NCBI RefSeq assembly: GCF_014207905.1
Contig: NZ_JACHLB010000003.1
Coordinates: forward strand, 124,001-188,000
Reading direction: 5' to 3'
Source: Flavobacterium notoginsengisoli
Lineage (GTDB): Bacteria > Bacteroidota > Bacteroidia > Flavobacteriales > Flavobacteriaceae
DNA: 64,000 bases
A program made the position numbers and the translations under genes. Positions 44,360-52,240 of the stretch are shown in pieces; the first letter of the stretch is position 1, and each line of letters begins with the position of its first letter. The notes under the pieces are model-generated. The model worked only from the letters and a program-made list of their open reading frames with translations, was not told where the DNA came from and made no database searches.

Positions 44360-44456
44360 TTTCACGCAGATCTGGCAGATTTTAGCAGATTAACGCTGAT
44401 TTATATTTTAAAAATATCTGCAGAATCTGCTTAAATCATTTTAAATCTGCGTGAAA
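44360..44456. repeat. TTTCACGCAGAT-family inverted repeat
   Basis: The left arm begins TTTCACGCAGATCTGGCAGATTTT and the right arm ends AAATCTGCGTGAAAT; spacing is about 97 bp overall. It sits in the 172-bp gap between the GH28 and GH140 genes. Confidence 0.82.
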
Positions 44457-44517
44457 TATTTTATTCTCATTTTTGTGAATCAAAGCATTTCACTAATTAC
44501 TTATTACTTTTCACTAA

Positions 44518-45924
44518 TCACTTAGTAGACTTCAAAATCAGAACCCAGTCATTGCCATCTTCTTTTTTACCAGCAGGTTGAAAATTCTGAGTTCCTTTAT
44601 TATCAAATGTTCCGATTTTAATTTTCTTTCCATCTCTTGGATTGTACCAAGTTGCTTCGAATTTATCTCCAGCAATTTTTCCTAGTTTTGCTTCAATTAT
44701 TCTTCCGTTGTAAGTATATAATAAAGCGTATTTTGCTCCTCTTATCGCTGGAATATAATCGTATTTTTCGCCTTGATTTACTACTAAAGAAACATCTGGA
44801 ACTCCTTCTAAAAATGGCACTTCTTCCATTAATTTCTTAATATAAACCATTTGTTTTGCTCCTGGCGCATTGATGGCTGATGTCCATAATTCTTTGTTTC
44901 CGTATGCTGGCTTATCGCCTTTTCTAAACATTTGCATTACAGCATTGTGTCCGTATGTATAACCTGCACCGCCTGATAAAACCGACCAATATCCGTAACG
45001 GCGAACATCATTTGCTGTCCATTTTGGCTGAAGTGTATCGTGCAAACCGTGTGGAATTCCTTCGTACGATGGTTCTCCGTCAAGTGTAGGTTTTGTTGGT
45101 TTTAATTCGAAATCTCTTAGAACAAATTTGTAATTATCTTCTTTGAAATTCGTTTTTGATGAATCCTGATCATATCTTCTGTGCCCAGATTGGAACATGT
45201 TGAAATCTAACCATTTTTCGTTGTGGAAATTCTCTGAAGAATCGGTTCTTCCAAACGGGTGGAAAGTCACTAACTGGTTTGGATTATTGCTTTTTAAAGT
45301 ATTTCCGATAGCATTCCAGATATCCTGAAATTCATTTCCATGTGTGTCTCCACCGTTTAACCAGATTACGTTGGTTCTGTTTTTATAGCGGTCAGCTAAG
45401 AATTTAGCGTAAACTGTTGCCTGTTCTTTGCTTACTTTATTTCCTTTTGAAACGTTGGTTCCCCAAACTGGAACCATTGCAACGTAAATTCCATTTTTCT
45501 GAGCTACGTCTAAAGTGTAATCTACGTGATCCCAATAATCATATTGTTTTGCATCTTTGAAATCATTTCCTGCGGTGATCAAAGGTTTTGAAACGTCTTC
45601 GTTGATTAAAGCTGCATCTCCATAAACATTAACCGCATTGATATTATGCAAAACCATAACCTGAACTACATTAAATCCTTTGTCTTTTCTGTCTTTGAAA
45701 TATTTCTCAATTCCTGCCCTGTCCAATTTTCCGAATGCCAGCCAGCCTGTGTCGCCTAGCCAGAAAAATGGTTTTTCGTTTTCGGTAACAAAATAATGCT
45801 GATTTTTAGATACTTTGATTTCAGGTAGAGATGCTTTTGTTTTGGCAGATTGCGAAAATCCGCTTTGTGCTGTCAACATAAAGCTTATACAAAGAGCGTA
45901 TAAAGATTTAATTTTCAGATTCAT
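44518..45924 (-). CDS. GH140 (DUF4038) candidate apiosidase
   Basis: This is an exported TIM-barrel enzyme of 468 aa. The signal peptide is MNLKIKSLYALCISFMLTAQSGFSQ. The DUF4038/GH140 signature is clear: the N-terminal NQHYFVTENEKPFFWLGDTGWLAF, then FNVVQVMVLHNIN, VAMVPVWGTNVSK, VIWLNGGDTHG (probable acid/base Asp) and TLDGEPSYEGIPHG (probable nucleophile Glu). The C-terminal 90 residues form the PF12904-type beta domain (KIAGDKFEATWYNPRDGKK). Characterised GH140 enzymes cleave the apiosyl linkage that attaches RG-II chain A or B to the homogalacturonan backbone. This is the strongest marker that the locus targets RG-II or another apiose-bearing pectin. It also ties to the RuBisCO-like/kinase operon at 13630-16250, which may metabolise apiose. 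Confidence 0.9.
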   Translation of the reverse strand: MNLKIKSLYALCISFMLTAQSGFSQSAKTKASLPEIKVSKNQHYFVTENEKPFFWLGDTGWLAFGKLDRAGIEKYFKDRKDKGFNVVQVMVLHNINAVNVYGDAALINEDVSKPLITAGNDFKDAKQYDYWDHVDYTLDVAQKNGIYVAMVPVWGTNVSKGNKVSKEQATVYAKFLADRYKNRTNVIWLNGGDTHGNEFQDIWNAIGNTLKSNNPNQLVTFHPFGRTDSSENFHNEKWLDFNMFQSGHRRYDQDSSKTNFKEDNYKFVLRDFELKPTKPTLDGEPSYEGIPHGLHDTLQPKWTANDVRRYGYWSVLSGGAGYTYGHNAVMQMFRKGDKPAYGNKELWTSAINAPGAKQMVYIKKLMEEVPFLEGVPDVSLVVNQGEKYDYIPAIRGAKYALLYTYNGRIIEAKLGKIAGDKFEATWYNPRDGKKIKIGTFDNKGTQNFQPAGKKEDGNDWVLILKSTK

Positions 45925-45959
45925 TTTGGTTGTTTTTGAATTTATGTTTTTTGGGTTTG

Positions 45960-46189
45960 TTAGCCACGAATTACACTAATTTTCACTAATTTTTATTCTG
46001 CTTGTGTTTTTTATTTCACGCAGATTCAGCTGATTTAAGCAGATTTGCGCAGATCAAAATTTAAAAATCTGTTGAATCTGCTTTAATCTTTTTAAAATCT
46101 GCGTGAAAAATTTAATCTCGCAGATTTTGCAGATTGAGCAGATTTAATTTAAAATTAAATTCGTGCAAATTCGTGTAATTCGTGGCTAA
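45960..46189. repeat. Two nested inverted repeats of different families
   Basis: The outer arms at 45960-45986 and 46163-46189 (TTAGCCACGAATT family) are 27 bp each with a few mismatches. Inside them lies a complete TTTCACGCAGATT-family repeat (46014-46110), then a short CAGATTTTGCAGATTGAGC tract. The families also occur alone elsewhere in the window. The structure fills the whole gap between the GH140 and DUF6298 genes. Confidence 0.85.
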
Positions 46190-46198
46190 ACCTTTCTT

Positions 46199-49100
46199 TT
46201 ATTTCTTCACTACAAAAAGCACTTTTTCTTTTATTTCCGCTTGTGGAATTGTCACTTGTTTTCCTCCGCTGATGTTTGCTTTTTTAGTTATATTTCCTGT
46301 TGAAGCATTGATTGCAAACACTTCAAATGTTCCTTTTTCGTTTGCTAAATCGATTGTGACATCTTGGTCGTTTTTCAAGTAAAAAAGATAACTTTTCCCT
46401 TTATTTTCCAATTTCCAAAGATTGTCTGAAAACGTATTTCCGTCAACTAATTTCATTTCGCTTAAAGCGGAATAAAACTGTGGAAGTTCAATTTTCGGAA
46501 TGTTTGGCAATGAAGCCCCCGCCATTAAAGCTGACCATCCGAATCTTGAAGAACCGTCTGTTGAATATAAAATGACTTTTTCAGGATATTTTTCTCTGTA
46601 TTCACGTACGGCACGATAAACTTGATTGTCGGTTTCTTTTCCGGTTTTTAGTTTTCTGGCGTGCTGTCTTGGCGCCAAATTAACTCCGCCTTGCGGTGCG
46701 TACGCTGAGCCGTCTTCTTTATAATACCAATAACGAATGTCGATTACATCAACTGTTTTTACTCTTTTGGTATCATTCAAAATAGCATCCTGAACGTCTT
46801 TGGTAGCACTTAAACCAATCAAACCTTTTTTTCCAGTTTCATCTTTCCATTTTTGTGCCTGATCAATCCAAAACTCCATAAAATGTAATGGACCTGTATA
46901 TTCGGCACTTGTCAGCTGAATTACGTTGCTGTTTTCCTGAAAGTTTTCAAATGATTTTCTGATGAAACCTTCGTGTAATTTTCTTCTTTGAGCATTCGTA
47001 ATATCGTAAAACTGCTCCGCCATGAAAATACGTTTGTCTCCTGCATAAGGCGGTGGTTCCGGAAAACCTGTGCTGTTAATATTGTTTGCAGAACGCCAAG
47101 GCGAACTTGCCCAGTGCGCTCCAGCTTCTAAAATATTATGCTGAAAATATTGCTGATTGATTAACAATTGTCCGTTTGGTTCTGCTAATGTTGCAAACTG
47201 TGCTAAACGGCTCCAGTACCAATCGTTGAATTTTGTTAAATCATATTTGCTCAAATGATCCCAAGCAAAATCTTGTCCGCTTCTGGCAAAAGGCTGTTCG
47301 TAAAACGGAGGCCAAACATCGTCATCGATTCTTCGAACGCGTTCGTGATCGTCCATTCGTCTGTCGTACCATAAACCGTAATTGTGTTCTAAAGCAATAA
47401 TATTGTTTTTAGTTAAATAATCTACCGTTTCTTGTACTTTATCTGTCAATCCGTTTCCTGTTCTTCCAGGCACAAAACGGGTGATGTGCGGTGTAGATTT
47501 ATTTACGAAATCATCACTTAAATCGCCTCTCCACCAAGCTACGTTGGTTTGTTTTCCTGCAATTACTTTTCCTTCAAAAGTTAACCAACCATTTTCTGCG
47601 ATTACTTTTGAAGTCGGTTTTTCTGTTTTATTTGCAACAACTTTTAAATCGTTTGCATTTTTTAAACCTTTACTATCTGTATTAATTGGATTTGCTTTTG
47701 AAGCTTCTGCAATCAATTCTTGTAAACTTTTTGCTGTCGTTGCTGAGTTTTTAGTCAATTCCGCAGCCACTTCTACACTCGGACTTGAAGAAGCTTCTGA
47801 ACCTAAATCGTAAATAAATGGCTGAACCGGAAGTTTTCCTAATCTGGCTTCTAACTGTGTGTAAAATAAACTTCTTGGACTGATATGTTCGTTTACGTTT
47901 TTCCAATGTCCGTTTCCTCCAAATTGTCCCCAAACTCCAAAAGCCCAGTTTTGTGCTGTTGGCGGACTATAACATTCTACTTTTGAAGCTGATGATTCCC
48001 AAAATACAGAATTCGCTGCTGTCCATCCTGCGCCTCTTCCACCTTGTTCTCTGTTGTTATAACTTAAAGGTTTTCCATCAATATTGGCAATGTCAAACAA
48101 AACTCCGGTTGCCCAGCTTCCGATTGCTCCACTATTTTCGAATGGCATATGCGATTCGCACTGAACAAACGCATTTGGACCTGTAGTTCCAAATCCGCCC
48201 ACAGCGAAATCATGATATCCAAATTCTGAATAACAGCGTTGGAATAAACTCTGCTGACCTTCTGTGTAAAATGTATGTCTTCTGAATGAAGCAATTTCTG
48301 AAATCGGCTCTGTAGCGATACAGTCTTCAACCGTAACTTGCTGACTTGTTTTTAGAACTGTAACAGCTCCGCCTGCAAAATGTTTGAAATTAACTTGTTT
48401 TACCCAAGCATTTCTGGTGTTTTCAATACTGATTGCCTGCCAACGGTGTTCTTCGTCTTTTAAGTTTGAAGGATTGTAAGTTGATTTTATTAAGATATTT
48501 TCAATTCCTATATGCTCAATTCTTCCTGCCCATGAATAAACCGTTACTTTTGAAGTTCCGAAAGCATCATCCAAAGACATTGTAATTGGTGCGTTTACGG
48601 TTACTTCATTTCCGTTTATTTTGGTTACAACTCTATTCCAAGTCGTCGTCCAATCTCCTTTTTTCCAGCCAATCCATGAAGTTTCTCCACCGAAATCCTG
48701 CATATTTACTTCTTTAATGAAATTATCCGTTAAAGGTTTGCTGATTTCGATTTCGTCTCCGACTTTTAATTTTGCTGTGTTTTTTAATTGAATTTTCTGA
48801 GTTCCAAGTGGCGTATAAGCATTCGCAAATTCAAATGAATCTTTATAGGTTTTATCATTTTCACCTAAAATTCTAATTAAAGCTTCTCTTTCTAATCCTG
48901 TTCCTAAAAGTACAGTTCCCTTTTCGGTATTACCACTTCCTCTTAAAACAACTCCAGATTTTCTGATGTATAATGTTCCGCTGATTTTGAAAATTCCTTT
49001 ATCCAATAAAACAGCTCCACGAAAACCTGATTTGTCTGGTTTTAATGAGCTTACATAATCAATCGCATTTTGGATTTTTTGTGTAGCATCTTCTTCTTGT

Positions 49101-49351
49101 TTAGAAACAAAAATCTTGTTCTCTAGATTCGGAAGCGGAACTTCAGAGTTTCTATATCCTGCAAAAGAAAAATCAGGAATTTGGTTTCCTTGATTATCAG
49201 TTGTGAAAGAAAGTTTGCCTTCTTTAGTTTTTACGATATCTGGGAAATTGTTTTGGGCTGTGATGTTTCCGCTAATGAAAAGAGTGATACACATTAACGA
49301 AAATGTGTTTTTATAAGAAGAAACTATATTTTGTACTTGATTGAAATTCAC
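46199..49351 (-). CDS. Beta-helix plus DUF6298-type protein of unknown function, 1050 aa
   Basis: This is an exported protein from a GTG start at 49351, with signal peptide SYKNTFSLMCITLFISGNITAQ. Residues of about 70-530 form a pectate-lyase-like right-handed beta-helix (AVLLDKGIFKISGTLYIRKSGVVLRGSG; ISIENTRNAWVKQVNFKHFAGGAV). After a low-complexity linker near 540-600, the C-terminal 450 residues form a second domain with barrel-like features (GWLTFEGKVIAGKQTNVAWWRGD; ALEHNYGLWYDRRMDDHERV; QLTSAEYTGPLHFMEFWIDQ; DVIDIRYWYYKEDG) resembling DUF6298. Candidate acidic residues in AEYTG and HFMEFW could be catalytic. No characterised homologue is known to me. Its place between GH140 and PL1 suggests a pectin enzyme, perhaps with two active sites. 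Confidence 0.8.
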   Translation of the reverse strand: MNFNQVQNIVSSYKNTFSLMCITLFISGNITAQNNFPDIVKTKEGKLSFTTDNQGNQIPDFSFAGYRNSEVPLPNLENKIFVSKQEEDATQKIQNAIDYVSSLKPDKSGFRGAVLLDKGIFKISGTLYIRKSGVVLRGSGNTEKGTVLLGTGLEREALIRILGENDKTYKDSFEFANAYTPLGTQKIQLKNTAKLKVGDEIEISKPLTDNFIKEVNMQDFGGETSWIGWKKGDWTTTWNRVVTKINGNEVTVNAPITMSLDDAFGTSKVTVYSWAGRIEHIGIENILIKSTYNPSNLKDEEHRWQAISIENTRNAWVKQVNFKHFAGGAVTVLKTSQQVTVEDCIATEPISEIASFRRHTFYTEGQQSLFQRCYSEFGYHDFAVGGFGTTGPNAFVQCESHMPFENSGAIGSWATGVLFDIANIDGKPLSYNNREQGGRGAGWTAANSVFWESSASKVECYSPPTAQNWAFGVWGQFGGNGHWKNVNEHISPRSLFYTQLEARLGKLPVQPFIYDLGSEASSSPSVEVAAELTKNSATTAKSLQELIAEASKANPINTDSKGLKNANDLKVVANKTEKPTSKVIAENGWLTFEGKVIAGKQTNVAWWRGDLSDDFVNKSTPHITRFVPGRTGNGLTDKVQETVDYLTKNNIIALEHNYGLWYDRRMDDHERVRRIDDDVWPPFYEQPFARSGQDFAWDHLSKYDLTKFNDWYWSRLAQFATLAEPNGQLLINQQYFQHNILEAGAHWASSPWRSANNINSTGFPEPPPYAGDKRIFMAEQFYDITNAQRRKLHEGFIRKSFENFQENSNVIQLTSAEYTGPLHFMEFWIDQAQKWKDETGKKGLIGLSATKDVQDAILNDTKRVKTVDVIDIRYWYYKEDGSAYAPQGGVNLAPRQHARKLKTGKETDNQVYRAVREYREKYPEKVILYSTDGSSRFGWSALMAGASLPNIPKIELPQFYSALSEMKLVDGNTFSDNLWKLENKGKSYLFYLKNDQDVTIDLANEKGTFEVFAINASTGNITKKANISGGKQVTIPQAEIKEKVLFVVKK

Positions 49352-49440
49352 TTTTTCTTATTTTAAATTTCAGAATTTAGATTCTTAAAATTAACCTTTT
49401 AAGGAACAATAAATTTATAAAATCCTATTTTCCTCAATCT

Positions 49441-49539
49441 TGTCATTTCGACGAAGGAGAAATCTTCGTTGCTACATCGCCAAAGATTGATATACTTTGT
49501 GGAGCTTCTTACGAAGATTTCTCCTTCGTCGAAATGACA
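49441..49539. repeat. TGTCATTTCGACGAAGGAG-family inverted repeat
   Basis: Perfect 29-bp inverted arms at 49441-49469 and 49511-49539 are separated by 41 bp. The first 27 bp of the arms recur exactly at 61134-61233. This is a recognisable dispersed repeat of Flavobacteriia. Confidence 0.9.
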
Positions 49540-49566
49540 AACTGGATGATTATTCTATGTTTAAGA

Positions 49567-49597
49567 GACCTAACAGGTTTTTAAAACCTGTTAGGTC
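49567..49597. repeat. CCTAACAGGTTTT hairpin downstream of PL1
   Basis: Perfect 14-bp arms GACCTAACAGGTTT and AAACCTGTTAGGTC enclose a 3-base loop, 14 bp past the lyase stop. It resembles the palindromic unit of the CAAGGTTTTGAAAACC family. It may act as a terminator or mRNA 3' end for the PL1 gene. Confidence 0.6.
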
Positions 49598-49610
49598 TTC
49601 CTACTATTTG

Positions 49611-51317
49611 CTATTGTAGCAATGATTTCAGCTTAGCCAAAGTATCCGTATTATTTTCAATTTTCGTCCAATCTGTTTTACTAGTTGGATCGATTCCGTT
49701 AAAATACTTTTCTATATTGGTGTAACCGTCTCCGTTTGCATCTTTATTGGCGTCTGAAGCATCATTCGGATTTAAACCGTATTTTTTCTCCCAAGCATCT
49801 GGAATTCCGTCATTATCTGAATCTTTATAGGCTTTTCCTTTATAAGTAGGATATCCACCAACTTGATCAGGATGCGTTATGATTCCTTTTTTATAAGAAT
49901 CGGCAGGCAATCTTCTTTTAATAAATTCTTTTCCAATTGAATTTTCTAGACCGTCTTTTACTTCGATTTTTCCTGTGCGAACTTGTTTTAGGATTCTTTC
50001 ATCAACAGCATCTCTTTTTGGAATTGTTGCTCCAACATTCGCTAAAACAAAATCATAAGCTTCTTCTGCCGACATGATATTGAATTTTGGCATCGAGAAA
50101 GGTTTTGGCTGTTTGATTGCTGCTAAAAATGCTGCCGTTTCAGCTTCTGGAAGATTTTCCAGTTGTACTCCGCCATTCCAGTTATCTGCTGTAACTTCAG
50201 GTGAACCTACAATGAAGTTTCCTGAAACATAAGCTCTTCCGTATTGTTTTGGCTCAATATAACCAGATTCAGGCTTTACAATTCTATAAGAAATAGGTTC
50301 ATTTGCCGGAGTTATTGGTCCTGGTTTAAAATAGTTGTTAATGATGTTTAACATTGAACGATAATCTCCTCCGTCAAGTGTACGATTCCACCAATTGAAT
50401 ACTACGTTATTCACAAAATTAAAGTCGCCATACATTCCGATAGAAGCATTTCTAGAAATGTTGTCTGCCCATAAATTGCGCATAAAAGTACTATTTAATC
50501 CACCGATCGTACTTCCGAAAGCATGATTGTACGTATCTAAACCTTCTGATGAAATCGTGTTTTGAATCGTGATATTACAAGCAGGAAGTTTTTCTAATTT
50601 TGACTTAGCATTAGCTGCAAATTGATGTCTGTAAAGTGAAATATTTTCATCTAATCCCCAGCTAACTGAACAGTGATCTACAATGATATTTCCCATTGGG
50701 TTTCCACCCAATGCATCATCTCTTCTTGTTACTTCAGTTTCACCACGTCTGAAACGCATATGTCTGATAATAACGTCGTGTGTATCGATTTCCAAAGTTT
50801 CTCCAGCAATACAAATTCCGTCGCCTGGAGCAGTTTGTCCAGCAATAGTTACGTAAGGCGCACGCATGCTGATTCTTTTTTTCAAACGAATAATTCCTGA
50901 AACATTAAAAACAATTGTTCTTGCTCCAACAGCTTCACAAGCTTCACGGAAAGTTCCTTTTCCGCTATCTTCTAAACTTGTAACCACAAATATTTTTCCG
51001 CCACGACCGCCTTGTGTATAAGCCCCTCCTCCTTCAGCACCTGGGAAAGCAGGAATATCTGCGAAAACAAAATCTTTTGGATAAGAAGCCCAAGGCAAGT
51101 AAGGTTTTCCTTGTTTTGCTTCTTCTTTGATTATATGAAGATTAGCATTCCAGATTTCGCTCAATCTTTTTTCTTCATCAGCTAAAATAGCATCGGCTTT
51201 TTCTTGAACAGGTTTTGGAATGTTAGGATATTGTGCGTACGCAGATGAAAAAAGAGAACAAAATGAAAATGCCATTAATGTTCTTTTTAAAGTACGATTG
51301 GGAATAATATTTTGCAT
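49611..51317 (-). CDS. PL1-like pectate lyase with C-terminal calcium-binding repeat (second copy)
   Basis: This is an exported lyase of 568 aa. The signal peptide is MQNIIPNRTLKRTLMAFSFCSLFSSAYAQ. After a helical N-terminal stretch comes the lyase core: AFPGAEGGGAYTQGGRGG, VTSLEDSGKGTFREACEA, VTIAGQTAPGDGICIAG, IIRHMRFRRGETE and IIVDHCSVSWGLDENIS, the PL1 subfamily pattern with conserved Arg and Asp residues. The C-terminal 90 residues hold VGGYPTYKGKAYKDSDNDG, IPDAWEKKYGLNPND and DANGDGYTNIEKYFNG, a thrombospondin-type-3-like calcium motif. The protein at 52241 is a clear paralogue with the same layout. It is separated from it by the DUF3826 gene. Cleavage of homogalacturonan is the expected reaction. 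Confidence 0.92.
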   Translation of the reverse strand: MQNIIPNRTLKRTLMAFSFCSLFSSAYAQYPNIPKPVQEKADAILADEEKRLSEIWNANLHIIKEEAKQGKPYLPWASYPKDFVFADIPAFPGAEGGGAYTQGGRGGKIFVVTSLEDSGKGTFREACEAVGARTIVFNVSGIIRLKKRISMRAPYVTIAGQTAPGDGICIAGETLEIDTHDVIIRHMRFRRGETEVTRRDDALGGNPMGNIIVDHCSVSWGLDENISLYRHQFAANAKSKLEKLPACNITIQNTISSEGLDTYNHAFGSTIGGLNSTFMRNLWADNISRNASIGMYGDFNFVNNVVFNWWNRTLDGGDYRSMLNIINNYFKPGPITPANEPISYRIVKPESGYIEPKQYGRAYVSGNFIVGSPEVTADNWNGGVQLENLPEAETAAFLAAIKQPKPFSMPKFNIMSAEEAYDFVLANVGATIPKRDAVDERILKQVRTGKIEVKDGLENSIGKEFIKRRLPADSYKKGIITHPDQVGGYPTYKGKAYKDSDNDGIPDAWEKKYGLNPNDASDANKDANGDGYTNIEKYFNGIDPTSKTDWTKIENNTDTLAKLKSLLQ

Positions 51318-51368
51318 GAATTGATGGTCTAAGGTTTAATAGTTTTTGATAGAAAGTTAAAGTTGTAT

Positions 51369-52061
51369 TTACTCTTTTTTAGAAGTAGAATCTTTTGCTT
51401 TGTTTTTTTCTCTTTCCTCAACACGTTTGTGCCAGTCGGCACTTTCTTTGTTTAGATCGTAACCTTGTTTAGATAAATAATTATTGATTCTTCCTTTGTA
51501 TTTACCAAACCAGCCGTGTTTTTCTTTAGAAGAACCACCATCCATTGCATGTTCTCTCGCTTCTACTAAAGCTTTATAGATATAGTCTTTTTGCTCTGCT
51601 GTCAAATTCGGAAGCATGTCATTGTAACCTGCAACTGTAATTGGAAGAACACCATAAGTCATTCCGTCTTTAACCTCAGTAATTTTGTCTTCTGATAATT
51701 CTTTACCTAATTTTTTAAGGTAAGATTTATGCAATTTTGCAATTGATTCGTCTGCTTTTGCTTTTAACTTGTCAACTTTTTCGTTTTGTTTTTCTTTTGC
51801 TAAAGAAGTATCTTCTTTTACTTTTTTGATTTCAGCGTCTCTTCCATCTTGAATTTCTGTTAAATCTCTAAACTGCTGAGCAATGATGTTTGAAACTGCT
51901 TTTTCTTTTGCTTCGTTTTTTAAATCTAATTTCGTAACGATTTTTGCAGCTCTTTCATTCGTAACCTTAATATATTCAGGATCCAAATGCTGTTGTGCAC
52001 TTAAAGTTGAAAATGCAAAAACCAGCGATAGTAAACCAACATTTATTTTATTTAGTGCCAT
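51369..52061 (-). CDS. DUF3826 protein, exported, charged helical
   Basis: This is a 230-aa secreted protein of unknown function. The signal peptide is MALNKINVGLLSLVFAFSTLSAQ. The rest is very rich in Lys/Glu and predicted helical (IAQQFRDLTEIQDGRDAEIKKV, EKQNEKVDKLKAKADESIAKLH), then a more conserved block (TYGVLPITVAGYNDMLPNLTAEQKDYIYKALVEAREHAMDGGSS). The C-terminus GWFGKYKGRINNYLSKQGYDL is followed by a charged tail. The pattern matches DUF3826, often found beside pectate lyases in Bacteroidota. It lies between two PL1 paralogues, 51 bp and 179 bp away. An accessory or chaperone-like role is only a guess. Confidence 0.85.
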   Translation of the reverse strand: MALNKINVGLLSLVFAFSTLSAQQHLDPEYIKVTNERAAKIVTKLDLKNEAKEKAVSNIIAQQFRDLTEIQDGRDAEIKKVKEDTSLAKEKQNEKVDKLKAKADESIAKLHKSYLKKLGKELSEDKITEVKDGMTYGVLPITVAGYNDMLPNLTAEQKDYIYKALVEAREHAMDGGSSKEKHGWFGKYKGRINNYLSKQGYDLNKESADWHKRVEEREKNKAKDSTSKKE

Positions 52062-52146
52062 GTCTTTTGTTTTTTAATTTAATTGAAAAACATATTTTGC
52101 TTGAGTTAAAAAGTTAAATAGATTTTTATCTACTTTACTTTTTAAT

Positions 52147-52213
52147 CTCGCAAAGTCGCTAAGCTTTTTTATGCTTTACTTTAATAATCTTTGCGTCTTA
52201 GCGACTTTGCGAG
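52147..52213. repeat. CTCGCAAAGTCGC-family inverted repeat
   Basis: Perfect 17-bp arms CTCGCAAAGTCGCTAAG (52147-52163) and the complement (52197-52213) are separated by 33 bp. The same family forms the outer arms at 18811-18935. It lies upstream of the DUF3826 gene. Confidence 0.88.
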
Positions 52214-52240
52214 CAATTTTATGTTTTCAAAAATTGTTCC

